Assembly (NCBI GenBank): GCA_002434005.1
Contig: DJJF01000016.1
Coordinates: 1-16,281 of the forward strand
Length of the DNA: 16,281 nt
From: Candidatus Saccharibacteria bacterium UBA6575
GTDB taxonomy: Bacteria; Patescibacteriota; Saccharimonadia; Saccharimonadales; Saccharimonadaceae
Reading direction: 5' to 3'
The position numbers and the translations under genes are program-made. A model generated the notes under the pieces. That model made no database searches. It had not been told where the DNA came from and saw only the letters and a list, made by a program, of their open reading frames with translations. Of the stretch, positions 1 to 7,871 are shown in pieces; positions within the stretch are counted from its first letter, which is position 1; every line of letters begins with the position of its first letter.

Positions 1-35
1 CAGTTTCCATAGCCTATTTAGAACATAATTAGGCC

Positions 36-854
36 ATGAAAAAAATAGTCATGTGCACCATATTCGCAGCATTCATTATGACTAGTCTTCTATCTATGCA
101 AAAAGTGAGCGCAGCTAGTAATTACGATACATATGTAGCTCTCGGAGATTCCGTTGCTTCGGGTGCAGGACTAGGCAGCAATCTGAACGCCACGTGCGAC
201 CGGTCTTCGTCCGCCTACCCTAGCGTTCTTGCAGCCAAGCTTGGTACAAGTGTCACCAACCTAGCGTGTAGTGGAGCCAAAGTCGATGAAGGTATTTACG
301 GTAACCAGAAACGTGGCTCGTCTATCATTGCTCCGCAGCTCAATGCCGCGTTTGCTGGCGGCACGCCCGACCTGATTACTCTGACAATAGGCGCTAACGA
401 TGTGCGCTGGGCAAACTATTTGCGCGATTGCTACGTATTCGAATGCGGCTCTGCACTCGATAAAGCACGTGCAGTCGTGTACCGCGCTGATTTACGCTAC
501 GAGCTCGCCAAAGCATTAACTATCATCCAGCAGCGTAGCGGCAGCACGCCACCAACCGTGCTAGTCAACGGTTACTATAGCCCGTTCTCTAGGACTGCTT
601 GCAGTGCCACCGATAAGATCACATTAAAGGAGCGACTTTGGGTCAATGAACAGAAAGGATACCTGAATAACTCCTTGCGTTCAGTGACCCGCAGCTTCAG
701 CTTCGCAAAGTATGTACCGGTCGATTTTGGTAGCCATAAAGTATGTTCATTGGACACATGGCTGCAAGGCCCAAATGCTAGCGCACCGTTTCATCCGAAT
801 GTAGCGGGGCAGCAATCAATTGCAGATGCAAACTACCGTGCGCTAAGCCGCTGA
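36..854 (+). CDS. Secreted SGNH/GDSL-family hydrolase (esterase/lipase-like)
   Basis: The 272-residue protein starts with a typical signal peptide: KK, a hydrophobic stretch to about residue 20, then a likely cleavage site near VSA-A at 24-27. It should therefore act outside the membrane. SGNH blocks are visible: block I GDSVASG at 37-43 with nucleophile Ser39, block III IGAND with Asn121, and block V FHPN with His253. The usual Asp three residues before the His is Ala, so catalysis is probably by a Ser-His dyad, as known for the Streptomyces scabies esterase type. Six cysteines in the mature part could form three disulphides, as in that subfamily. The substrate (ester, lipid or acetylated polysaccharide) cannot be told. 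No good Shine-Dalgarno precedes the ATG. A -10-like CATAAT at 24-29 lies 6 nt before it, so the mRNA may be leaderless. Confidence 0.88.
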   Translation: MKKIVMCTIFAAFIMTSLLSMQKVSAASNYDTYVALGDSVASGAGLGSNLNATCDRSSSAYPSVLAAKLGTSVTNLACSGAKVDEGIYGNQKRGSSIIAPQLNAAFAGGTPDLITLTIGANDVRWANYLRDCYVFECGSALDKARAVVYRADLRYELAKALTIIQQRSGSTPPTVLVNGYYSPFSRTACSATDKITLKERLWVNEQKGYLNNSLRSVTRSFSFAKYVPVDFGSHKVCSLDTWLQGPNASAPFHPNVAGQQSIADANYRALSR

Positions 855-862
855 TTAAAGAT

Positions 863-1270
863 TTAGTCCTGGAGTTCGAGTAGTCGCTGAAAGAGTTTCC
901 CTCCATCACCGCTTTCAAACAGATTCACCCAGGCACCTTCGTTGAAGCGAGCATTGCGCATCACTGCACTAAGAAGCTTGAGTACGGTCTCCTGGTCAAG
1001 GTTATCGAATTTCTCTGGGTCTTTAGACGTGAAGATATCGCGTCCCTCTTGCCAGTTTGGCCAATCAAATGTAACTACTAGTTCATTATTGTTTAGGAAT
1101 TGTCGGGCTTCGGTAAGAATTGGTGCTTCAACGACATATGGTATTTGAATCGTACCACTTTCAGTCTTTTCACCACCTTTCCATTCTCCCCACGACCCAC
1201 CAAATGTATTTAGATTGGTGACTAGTTCATTAAGTTCTGTTTTCATCATCTGTACCGATTTCTGCCTCAA
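863..1270 (-). CDS. Small DUF6508-like protein, overlaps the DUF262 nuclease gene
   Basis: This is a soluble protein of up to 135 residues with no membrane segment. The pattern WGEWKGGEK, IQIPY, FDWPNWQEG, then RFNEGAWVNLFESG followed by a hydrophobic C-terminal helix, resembles the uncharacterised DUF6508 family as I recall it; no function is known for that family. It lies downstream of the DUF262 nuclease gene on the same strand. The start is uncertain. A TTG at 1270 has GGAGG 3 nt upstream and gives a 41-nt overlap with the nuclease gene. ATGs at 1249 or 1246 would give a shorter overlap and a weaker ribosome site. Either way the two genes should be translationally coupled, so it may be an accessory or control subunit of the nuclease (inference). 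It ends 8 nt from the convergent SGNH hydrolase gene, with no visible terminator. Confidence 0.75.
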   Translation of the reverse strand: MRQKSVQMMKTELNELVTNLNTFGGSWGEWKGGEKTESGTIQIPYVVEAPILTEARQFLNNNELVVTFDWPNWQEGRDIFTSKDPEKFDNLDQETVLKLLSAVMRNARFNEGAWVNLFESGDGGKLFQRLLELQD

Positions 1271-3452
1271 TATCCTCCGGTGAAAGATTTACCACTGAGG
1301 CCATAGTTCTAATGATGCGAAGCTTTGTGTCGGTATTATTACTTGTCGCCAGATAATAACCCGAGTTTCCAATCTCTATGCTTGATCTGAATGCCGTACT
1401 ATCTTGCTTTAAATATGCAGCAAGATTCTGGTGGTTCTTAATCAGCTCAATCAAGTTTGGATACCTTGAATATAATGTATCAGCAACTATATCAACTGCT
1501 TCCGCCCAAGCCTTAACTGTGGATTTTTCACCGAATACACTTATCGACCGTATGCTTTCACCCCGTAAACTAACATCTTCTAACAGGCTTACAGAAGCAC
1601 CTGCGACCGGTAGAAAGCTACTGTTAGGGTATGGCCACATGGACTTCAACTTTTTCACCCAGTACTCTTGGCGCTCTTTCAGCGTGTCTTCGTTCCATAC
1701 ATCGTGTTCCGCAATCCATTTATTCATCGGCAATTGACTATAGCGAAATCCGACCTGTTTAATTTCACCAGTCTTTTTATTTTTCACTTCGAGAGTCATT
1801 TTATTTCGCTCAGTGTCGGGAGTACCGTCTGAAATATACGGCAGATTAGAATATTCGGAGTTATATCCAGTCAGCGTTAAATTAGCCAATGTATGCAAGT
1901 ATTCGTTGTGAATACGCTCATACTCATAGCCAAGCATGTCTTTCCATTGCCGTCTATTTAAAGTTTGAGGCATAACGTGTTCAACAGTTAAATCTAGACT
2001 ATCTTCTTGGATCTGGCGAAGAGTAGATTTTCGCTCTTTACTAGTTTCATCAAGCACCGACAGTACATAACTGCGTATACTGCTACCATGTTGTTCGTAA
2101 AACGGATACGTACGAATCGCCTTCTCATATTCAATGTCATCAGGAATACGCGTCTGGCCCGATTCGTTTAGCAATATGTATTTTAATACATCAACATAGT
2201 CAGCAGATGGATCGCGTCTGATGTAATTCAAAACTTGACCGTGCAATGAAGACATCAGCCGATCAACGCTAGTGGTGTAGAAATTCACAATAATACGACG
2301 CGAGAAATACGATTCTATAAGTTTGAATATTTCAGTCAATTGCTTATCGTCAGCAAGCTTGCCGTCAGCATGATAACTCAGTACGGACATCGCAAATGGA
2401 ATATATAAATCCACTTTAATGTACCGCATTTTAAATATTGTGTCAGCAATATCTCTGTACTCGCCCCATTCAGATCCATGCCTACTAATTTCATTCGTAT
2501 CAGTTAGCCGAAGTAATTGATAGAACTTCAATGACCGCTTAATATCGCCGTAAAATTTTTCGAGTGATTCTTTAGATTGCTCTTCTCCAACGGCTTGATA
2601 GAATTGATTTTTGAATTCCGAATACACATCAGGTAATTTAACATTGGCTTGAGTTATCGAAATAAGGTAATACCTAAAGAAATCTGTAATATCGTCGCGG
2701 TCAACATCAGTCAATGTTCTTTCGATCGGCTTCCAGTACTCTTGATATACGTGATTGCGCGATTCCTTACTGTTGAGCATCAGAGAAAAGTTTCGAATCT
2801 TATCACCACTAGATAACGGCTTACCGGTTGAGTTAATACTTTCAAAAACACGCTGCGGATTATCGTCGCCAGGTTCAAGCGTAATGCTTACGATCTTGAA
2901 GTATTTTAAGCCATTTATATAGCTGGACAAATCTTGTTTTTGTGCAAAATAATCTTTGAAGACTGAGTAAACATTATAGAGATTACTAAGTTTATCTTTG
3001 TCGGTAAGCTCAGCCGCATCACCATTAGAATCGAATATGTGCTGCAGAATCTCGTTATCCGTGGTGACAGTGCGGAGCTTTATTCTGTTATTCTTTCGGT
3101 TTTTATTTACCAAATAGTTATCTAAAATATCTTCTGGTGTCATCTCTGCATCACCGAGCAAATCAGGATTACGTTTTACTATGTGGTAAATTGCAAAGAT
3201 AAGTAATAGTGAAGTCGTGACCCGCTGCTGACCGTCGATTATCGAATAGGCGTCATCACCATCCTCGTCTTCAACTTGAACGACTGTGCCAAAATAATGA
3301 CCCCTGCGCGTAAGAGTGCATTCTTCCAAATCCTTCAAATACTCATGCGCGTTAACAATTTGCCAAGAATATGGGCGTTGAAATTCCGGGATATCAAAGA
3401 CAGCGCCAGGTTGATACAAGTATTTTTTTATTGTGGTATCCGCAAACTTCAT
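1230..3452 (-). CDS. DUF262-DUF1524 nuclease (GmrSD/SspE-like, type IV restriction-like)
   Basis: The protein has 740 residues. The N-terminal DUF262 domain has IPEFQRPYSW at 21-30 and the DGQQR motif at 73-77, a ParB/Srx-like NTP-binding core. A long helical middle follows. The C-terminal DUF1524 region has the HNH-type HVMPQ motif (His492) followed by LANLTLTGYNSEYSN. Known DUF262/DUF1524 proteins include GmrSD (cuts glucosylated hydroxymethylcytosine DNA), BrxU and SspE (acts with phosphorothioation systems). About 130 further residues follow, with a VKAWAEAVDIVADTLY segment like tails seen in other DUF262 proteins. All key motifs are intact, so it is likely an active, modification-aware anti-phage nuclease. 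The target modification cannot be read from sequence. The ATG has AAAGGA 8 nt upstream. It is divergent from the methyltransferase pair. Confidence 0.88.
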   Translation of the reverse strand: MKFADTTIKKYLYQPGAVFDIPEFQRPYSWQIVNAHEYLKDLEECTLTRRGHYFGTVVQVEDEDGDDAYSIIDGQQRVTTSLLLIFAIYHIVKRNPDLLGDAEMTPEDILDNYLVNKNRKNNRIKLRTVTTDNEILQHIFDSNGDAAELTDKDKLSNLYNVYSVFKDYFAQKQDLSSYINGLKYFKIVSITLEPGDDNPQRVFESINSTGKPLSSGDKIRNFSLMLNSKESRNHVYQEYWKPIERTLTDVDRDDITDFFRYYLISITQANVKLPDVYSEFKNQFYQAVGEEQSKESLEKFYGDIKRSLKFYQLLRLTDTNEISRHGSEWGEYRDIADTIFKMRYIKVDLYIPFAMSVLSYHADGKLADDKQLTEIFKLIESYFSRRIIVNFYTTSVDRLMSSLHGQVLNYIRRDPSADYVDVLKYILLNESGQTRIPDDIEYEKAIRTYPFYEQHGSSIRSYVLSVLDETSKERKSTLRQIQEDSLDLTVEHVMPQTLNRRQWKDMLGYEYERIHNEYLHTLANLTLTGYNSEYSNLPYISDGTPDTERNKMTLEVKNKKTGEIKQVGFRYSQLPMNKWIAEHDVWNEDTLKERQEYWVKKLKSMWPYPNSSFLPVAGASVSLLEDVSLRGESIRSISVFGEKSTVKAWAEAVDIVADTLYSRYPNLIELIKNHQNLAAYLKQDSTAFRSSIEIGNSGYYLATSNNTDTKLRIIRTMASVVNLSPEDIEAEIGTDDENRT

Positions 3453-3623
3453 AGAACAATCCTTTTATCTATAGTAGCACCGGGAACTCGAACAGGCCGA
3501 GATCATGCGTTTTAGTTCATATTCAATTCAAATGTATACTTAGATTAATTCCATCTAGTATTTTATTCTTTTTGTTATTTTTACAGTATTTCCCTCCATC
3601 TAACTTATGCTAATCTAGATACA
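3453..3623. promoter_or_regulatory. Divergent intergenic region of the defence island
   Basis: This 171-nt AT-rich gap must hold promoters for both directions. On the minus side the DUF262 gene has a Shine-Dalgarno-like AAAGGA (3460-3465) and a -10-like TACTAT/TATAGA just upstream, without a convincing -35. On the plus side TATGCTAATCT (3606-3616) gives -10-like hexamers. TAATCT at 3611-3616 is 7 nt before the methyltransferase ATG at 3624, and there is no Shine-Dalgarno, so that mRNA may be leaderless. I see no control-protein (C-box) palindrome of the kind found with type II systems. Confidence 0.4.
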
Positions 3624-4628
3624 ATGAATCCGTACCAATTGTCTAATAGAAGATACACGGGCAGTAAAGCGCAGCTGCTCGAGTGGATTGCAGAACTCGT
3701 ACTTGAGCACACCGCGGGAAATTCGTTTTTGGATCTTTTTGCCGGTACCGGCGTAGTAGCCGAAGAAGCATCTAGGCACTTCTCGCAAATTATTGTGAAT
3801 GATTTTCTTCCGTCGAATTACGCATCCTACCAAGGATTTTTTGGCAAGGGGCGTTATAGCGCAAAGAAGATTGATAAAAAAATCTTTGAATATAACTTGA
3901 TAGATGCCACATTACTTGGTGACAACTATTTTTCTACAAGCTACGGTGACAAATTCTTCTCTATGGAAAACGCTCGAAAGATTGGCCGTATTCGAGATCT
4001 CATTGAAGCTGAAAAAGAAGAGTTTACAAAACGCGAATACTGGATACTTCTCTGCTCCCTTATGTATTCAGCTGACAAAGTTGCTAATACCGTGGGGCAC
4101 TACGATGCATTCTTTAGTAAGCAGAGTAACCGTGGGGTGTTTATGATGAAGCCCATTGCAGCACATGTAAACTCAGGGTATAAAATCTATCACAAGGACG
4201 CGAATCTTCTTGCGAAAACAGTTCAAGCGGACGTTGTGTACATTGATCCTCCGTATAACTCTCGGCAATACAGCCGTTTTTACCATGTTCTCGATAACTT
4301 AATAACCTGGGAAAAACCCGAGCTATTTGGAGTGGCGCGCAAGCCTGAACCCACCAATATGAGTGAGTACTCTAAAACCGGTGCAAAGCATGCATTTAAA
4401 GACTTGATTGAAAACTTAAATTGTAAATATATTGTAGTCTCGTATAACAATACGTTTAATCCTAAAAGCAGTTCGTCGAAAAATAAGATTACATTTGATG
4501 AGTTACTTGAGATATTAAACGCGAAAGGCGATACGATAACCGAATCAAAATCACACAAGCATTTCAACGCAGGGAGTACGAAATTCGATGATCACAGAGA
4601 ATACCTCTTCATCACTAAAGTCAGATAA
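3624..4628 (+). CDS. N6-adenine DNA methyltransferase 1 (D12 class)
   Basis: The protein has 334 residues. RRYTGSKAQL at 9-18 and FLDLFAGTG at 35-43 form the SAM-binding motifs, and DPPYNSRQY starting at Asp208 is the catalytic motif IV of N6-adenine methyltransferases. The order (SAM motif first, DPPY later) and the N-terminal GSK motif fit D12/alpha-class enzymes. It differs clearly from the next gene, so the pair is not a recent duplication. Its 3' end overlaps the second methyltransferase by 41 nt. With the AlwI-type nuclease beyond, it probably protects one strand of an asymmetric recognition site. The specificity cannot be read from sequence. Confidence 0.9.
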   Translation: MNPYQLSNRRYTGSKAQLLEWIAELVLEHTAGNSFLDLFAGTGVVAEEASRHFSQIIVNDFLPSNYASYQGFFGKGRYSAKKIDKKIFEYNLIDATLLGDNYFSTSYGDKFFSMENARKIGRIRDLIEAEKEEFTKREYWILLCSLMYSADKVANTVGHYDAFFSKQSNRGVFMMKPIAAHVNSGYKIYHKDANLLAKTVQADVVYIDPPYNSRQYSRFYHVLDNLITWEKPELFGVARKPEPTNMSEYSKTGAKHAFKDLIENLNCKYIVVSYNNTFNPKSSSSKNKITFDELLEILNAKGDTITESKSHKHFNAGSTKFDDHREYLFITKVR

Positions 4629-5529
4629 TGCTCCTTTGGTTCGATCACCCCTCTTCTACGTTGGTGATAAATATAAGCTGCTATCGCAGCTCCTGCAAAT
4701 TTTTCCGAGTGACATAGATCGTTTTATTGAACCATTCACAGGTGGAGGTTCTGTGGCGCTAAACGTCACCGCAAAAGAGTACTTACTAAACGACATTGAT
4801 GCAAATATTGTGCAAATTCATACGATGCTCGAGCGCAGCGCAGCAAAGCGAGAATCATTTTTCCGACAAGTATCTGGCTATGTTCATTCCTATGGGCTGA
4901 GCCGATCGTATGTCGAGGATATCGTACCAGATGACTTAAAGGTAGCGTGGAAAAAAACGTACTACGCAAAATTCAACGATAATGGCTACAAGCAACTGAG
5001 GAATGACTATAATACTGAAGCTATTAAAGATCCCGTGAAGCTATACCTTCTGCTTATATACGGATTTAATCGTATGATTCGTTTTAATGGCAGTGGAGAC
5101 TTTAATGTACCTGTAGGCAACGTGGACTTTAACAAGAATGTTTTTCAGTCACTTAACACGTATTTCGATTGGGCATCTTCACGGCGCATAACTTGGAAAA
5201 ATCTCGACTATAGTGACTTTTTAAGCTCTATTCAGTTTTCTGAAAAAGATTTTGTGTACCTTGATCCACCATACCTCATTACATTCAGCGAATACAACAA
5301 GCTCTGGAACATTGAAAAAGAACAAGCTATGCTACGGCTTCTGGACACACTGAATGCAAAAGGCGTAAGGTTTGCGGTGTCGAACGTTACGCACTACAAA
5401 GGAAAGATAAACGATACCTTCCTCGAGTGGTCAAAAAAGTATAGCGCTCACGTGATACGGAGTAACTATATAAGTTATCACGATAATTCGATTAAGGATT
5501 TCAAAGAAGTATTAGTTGCAAATTTCTAA
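4588..5529 (+). CDS. N6-adenine DNA methyltransferase 2 (Dam/D12 class)
   Basis: The protein has 313 residues. It shows the Dam/DpnII-like pattern: YVGDKYKLL at 24-32, FIEPFTGGGSV at 46-56 (SAM binding), FNRMIRFNGSGDFNVPVG in the target-recognition part, and DPPY at 226-229 (catalysis). The ATG lies inside the end of the first methyltransferase gene in another frame, with a distant GGGAG (11-nt gap), so translation is probably coupled. The FNxxxR...GxFNxPxG segment is typical of GATC-type D12 enzymes, which fits with an AlwI-type partner, since AlwI itself recognises GGATC. The exact site remains inference. The stop codon overlaps that of the convergent nuclease gene by 2 nt. Confidence 0.92.
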   Translation: MITENTSSSLKSDNAPLVRSPLFYVGDKYKLLSQLLQIFPSDIDRFIEPFTGGGSVALNVTAKEYLLNDIDANIVQIHTMLERSAAKRESFFRQVSGYVHSYGLSRSYVEDIVPDDLKVAWKKTYYAKFNDNGYKQLRNDYNTEAIKDPVKLYLLLIYGFNRMIRFNGSGDFNVPVGNVDFNKNVFQSLNTYFDWASSRRITWKNLDYSDFLSSIQFSEKDFVYLDPPYLITFSEYNKLWNIEKEQAMLRLLDTLNAKGVRFAVSNVTHYKGKINDTFLEWSKKYSAHVIRSNYISYHDNSIKDFKEVLVANF

Positions 5530-7076
5530 GCACCTAGTTCGGCCCTGAATCGTTCGATGATCGCAGATGTTTGAGTCTTCATGTCATCGGTATTTGTTTT
5601 ATTTCGAGTAACAGCAATAAACTCCTCTATGGTATACGAACCAAAATTTATTCCTGAAGATCGGTTCTTTACAGTTGCATGCTCAAAGAAATCTTGCGTG
5701 TCTGTATGGACATAAGGCGCGACGAAAGATAAAAACTTCTGCGGTTTATCAGCAAACTCGGTGTTCGTAGTCATATGTCTAAAGACAGTTGTGGTTTCGC
5801 TGTTTTGTTGCTGTTGTCGATTCTGAATCAACGTAACCTCGATAAGCCAATACGTATCGGCATTGAAAATATCGATGTCCCCGCCCCCTCCTGGAGCATG
5901 CGAGTATGGCTTACCCTCATGGTCGGCCTTATAATTTGGACGAATCTCGTAATGATCGCCGTACACTGAAGCAACTAGTAGCGCCGTATAAAATTCAAGA
6001 CGAAGTGGTTTGGACATCTCCTTAAATAACGAACTAGTTCCCCGAGCCAATACTTGCATCTCGTTTATGAGTTTAGTCTGATCAAGCGAGTACTGCTCAA
6101 TCAGCTTTAGAAGCTTAGCAGTGTATTCAGTACCTTCAATCGTGTCGTCAGTACGAGCCTTCTTTATAATCGCATCTAAACTATCGGTATCTTGGTTGAG
6201 CGAACGGAAAAATAATGTCGCATCTTCTTTTGAGTCGTCATCAAGTTTGGGTGTTGTTTCGGCTAACTCATTAAAGAAATTTATTTTATTTTGGTTAAGA
6301 CCAATCAGTTTTACGCCAGTATATTTTATTGAAACCATACCCATTATCACGAGCATCCTCAAGACAACATCAGGATAGTCTCTTGTGACAGTTTTTAGTT
6401 TTGTGGTCACACCTCTTGTTTTTTTAAGGTACGCATAAACATCCTCGGGGCTGTTAAATTTATGCGACTCAATCTCGGCAATGCATTCTTCCACGTTACC
6501 GTCACGGCTAAACATCGCTAATGTAAATTGCTCCAGCGAAAGCATATGACCAGATGCTTGTCTACGTTTTAGAATCTCAAAGATAAAGTTATAGAAATTA
6601 AAGTCGTTACTCACATTCCTGTATGGGGATCTTCGATTGCCTCGAAATGCTTGAACAGCGAAGGCTTCTTGCTCAGCCAGCGATCCTGAGAGTACGTCTT
6701 TTACTGTTTGCGAGATGTGGAACGGTTCGTTGTATCTCGCGTAGACAAAGCCGAATTCCGATGGTGTTCTTACATAGGTCCAGAAGCGAGCAGCGTATCC
6801 ACGCGGAAATCCTCCATCGCCATTACGAGAAGTATTCACTTCAATGATGCGCTCCATAATCTCAGCGTCACTCTTTTGCAGGTCTACTCCGTCGCTGTCA
6901 ACGAGTTCTTCTTTATATAGCTTCGTGACTATCGAAAGTAAATTTTTATCATTCAAAACAACGCCGTCAAACTCTTCAAGCGCAGATAGAATTACGAAAT
7001 ATCGCTCAGGGTTACGAATGGCTGTTTCGAGAGCCATTTGTTTATAGGTTGCGGGGCGTCGTGCTCTTGTAGGCAT
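5526..7076 (-). CDS. AlwI-type type IIS restriction endonuclease
   Basis: The protein has 516 residues. The C-terminal third carries a PD-(D/E)XK-type core of the AlwI family: GGGGDIDIF with Asp400/Asp402, then LIEVTL with Glu413, then RQQQQNSETTTVFRHM, which matches the family's EVTL...RQ..E...V.RH arrangement. A later FVAPYVHTDTQDFFEH block also fits. The N-terminal two thirds should hold DNA recognition. Members of this family cut at a fixed distance from short asymmetric sites (AlwI, GGATC). The two adjacent adenine methyltransferases complete the system. The gene runs tail-to-tail into methyltransferase 2 with overlapping stops (TAG at 5526-5528, TAA at 5527-5529), so readthrough from either side would make antisense RNA. 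The start is supported by a TATAAT 6 nt before the ATG and no Shine-Dalgarno. Confidence 0.8.
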   Translation of the reverse strand: MPTRARRPATYKQMALETAIRNPERYFVILSALEEFDGVVLNDKNLLSIVTKLYKEELVDSDGVDLQKSDAEIMERIIEVNTSRNGDGGFPRGYAARFWTYVRTPSEFGFVYARYNEPFHISQTVKDVLSGSLAEQEAFAVQAFRGNRRSPYRNVSNDFNFYNFIFEILKRRQASGHMLSLEQFTLAMFSRDGNVEECIAEIESHKFNSPEDVYAYLKKTRGVTTKLKTVTRDYPDVVLRMLVIMGMVSIKYTGVKLIGLNQNKINFFNELAETTPKLDDDSKEDATLFFRSLNQDTDSLDAIIKKARTDDTIEGTEYTAKLLKLIEQYSLDQTKLINEMQVLARGTSSLFKEMSKPLRLEFYTALLVASVYGDHYEIRPNYKADHEGKPYSHAPGGGGDIDIFNADTYWLIEVTLIQNRQQQQNSETTTVFRHMTTNTEFADKPQKFLSFVAPYVHTDTQDFFEHATVKNRSSGINFGSYTIEEFIAVTRNKTNTDDMKTQTSAIIERFRAELGA

Positions 7077-7082
7077 GGGGTT

Positions 7083-7111
7083 ATTATAGCCTTCGTGCAG
7101 TCAATGGCCAA
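7083..7111 (-). promoter_or_regulatory. Promoter of the restriction endonuclease gene, apparently leaderless
   Basis: Read on the minus strand: -35-like TTGGCC (7106-7111), a 17-nt spacer, a perfect TATAAT (7083-7088), then only AACCCC before the ATG at 7076. The expected start of transcription is at or within a base or two of the A of the ATG. No Shine-Dalgarno fits in that space. Confidence 0.6.
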
Positions 7112-7146
7112 AACAAGTAGCGCAACCATGATAGTTTAGGGTAAAG

Positions 7147-7605
7147 TCAGGCGACAGATTCTATAGCGTCGACCATAGTGATAGGTACCGCACCCTCAAC
7201 TGTTAATTGGTCTACGTCATCAGGGCTTGAGCCTAAAAATATTTTATGAATACCTAAAATAATTGCTAGATGATACTGAGGTACACCATTTCCAATCTTC
7301 AGCGGTATGGGTTGAACTTCTTTAAACTTCCCCTGAATTCCAACATCGGTGTCCATGAAGACTCGGTTATCGGGATTAGCCATTGATTCGATAATGCTGC
7401 CATGTGTTCGCACCGTAAGATCTTTTTGTCTAGGCGTTAATGTCTGAACATGCGCATTGAGGGAGTTAATGGCAATACTCGCGTGAGGTTCTGCCGACGC
7501 TAGATCATCGAATTGAAATAATCTCTCCTGATAGAGCATTGTCATATCGAAAATATTATCGATGTCGGGATTTTCAGTGAAAGCTGGCACCCAAAGCTCA
7601 CTCAT
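7147..7605 (-). CDS. Uncharacterised 152-residue protein
   Basis: I do not recognise this gene. It encodes a soluble, mildly acidic protein of 152 residues with no signal peptide or membrane segment. Features include an aromatic N-terminus (SELWVPAF), a central TLTPRQKDLTVRTHGSIIESM stretch and a C-terminal part rich in isoleucine, leucine and valine (YHLAIILGIHKIFLG) that looks like a folded beta/alpha core. It reads away from metK and ends 70 nt before the separately promoted nuclease gene. There is only a weak AGG before the ATG at 7605. It may be a passenger of the defence island or an ordinary chromosomal gene; sequence alone does not decide. Confidence 0.65.
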   Translation of the reverse strand: MSELWVPAFTENPDIDNIFDMTMLYQERLFQFDDLASAEPHASIAINSLNAHVQTLTPRQKDLTVRTHGSIIESMANPDNRVFMDTDVGIQGKFKEVQPIPLKIGNGVPQYHLAIILGIHKIFLGSSPDDVDQLTVEGAVPITMVDAIESVA

Positions 7606-7715
7606 TACCTAATACCTGCCTTGAGTTAGTCGCTGTGCCATGACGAAACTATACATCAGCGTCGCTCATACACAAACATATGCACTGTCATGATAGTATT
7701 GATATGTACATTACT

Positions 7716-7820
7716 AACAAGTATCAAGAGTGCAGCGAGAGAACTAGCTTTATGACCTGCCGGCAACCTGTGTGAATACATGTGGTGCCCCCTCTAGCCC
7801 AATGCGGGAAAGATAAGTTA
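7716..7820 (+). promoter_or_regulatory. SAM-I (S-box) riboswitch aptamer upstream of metK
   Basis: The conserved S-box string is readable in order. TATCAAGAG (7722-7730) is the P1/J1-2 part, and P2 is GCAG (7732-7735) with CTGC (7757-7760). GAGAGAAC...TTTATGA is the kink-turn region and CGGCAACC (7761-7768) the core. P3 runs from about 7766 to 7786 and ends in GGTGCC. CCC-AATGC-GGG (7798-7808) is P4, and AAAGATAAG (7809-7817) closes P1. The P2 loop CTAG (7744-7747) can pair with CTAG in J3/4 (7794-7797), as in the SAM-I pseudoknot. P1 is four pairs (TATC/GATA), extendable past an internal loop by TAAC/GTTA. Its position before the SAM synthetase gene fits feedback control by SAM. Confidence 0.9.
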
Positions 7821-7825
7821 CTAAC

Positions 7826-7865
7826 AACTCCTTTTCTTGTCATATGGGCAGATACGAAAGGAGTT
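7826..7865 (+). promoter_or_regulatory. metK: Shine-Dalgarno sequestering hairpin of the metK riboswitch
   Basis: AACTCCTTT (7826-7834) is perfectly complementary to AAAGGAGTT (7857-7865), which contains the metK Shine-Dalgarno AAAGGAG located 8 nt before the ATG. An inner TGTC/GGCA pairing can extend the hairpin. There is no U-tract, so the expression platform should work on translation and not on termination. The expected logic is that SAM binding holds P1, leaving the anti-Shine-Dalgarno strand free to hide the ribosome site. Confidence 0.82.
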
Positions 7866-7871
7866 ATTTTT

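Noticed and set aside
3478..3497. tRNA 3'-end-like GTTCGAGTTCCCGG on the minus strand upstream of the DUF262 gene, which could mark an integration site.
   Set aside because: The bases flanking the TTCGAGT loop do not pair as a T-stem, and no D-arm, anticodon arm or acceptor partner is found upstream.
7782..7871. In-frame upstream extension of metK.
   Set aside because: It runs through the SAM-I aptamer and the sequestering hairpin, and its residues do not match MetK. The ATG at 7872 has a perfect Shine-Dalgarno.
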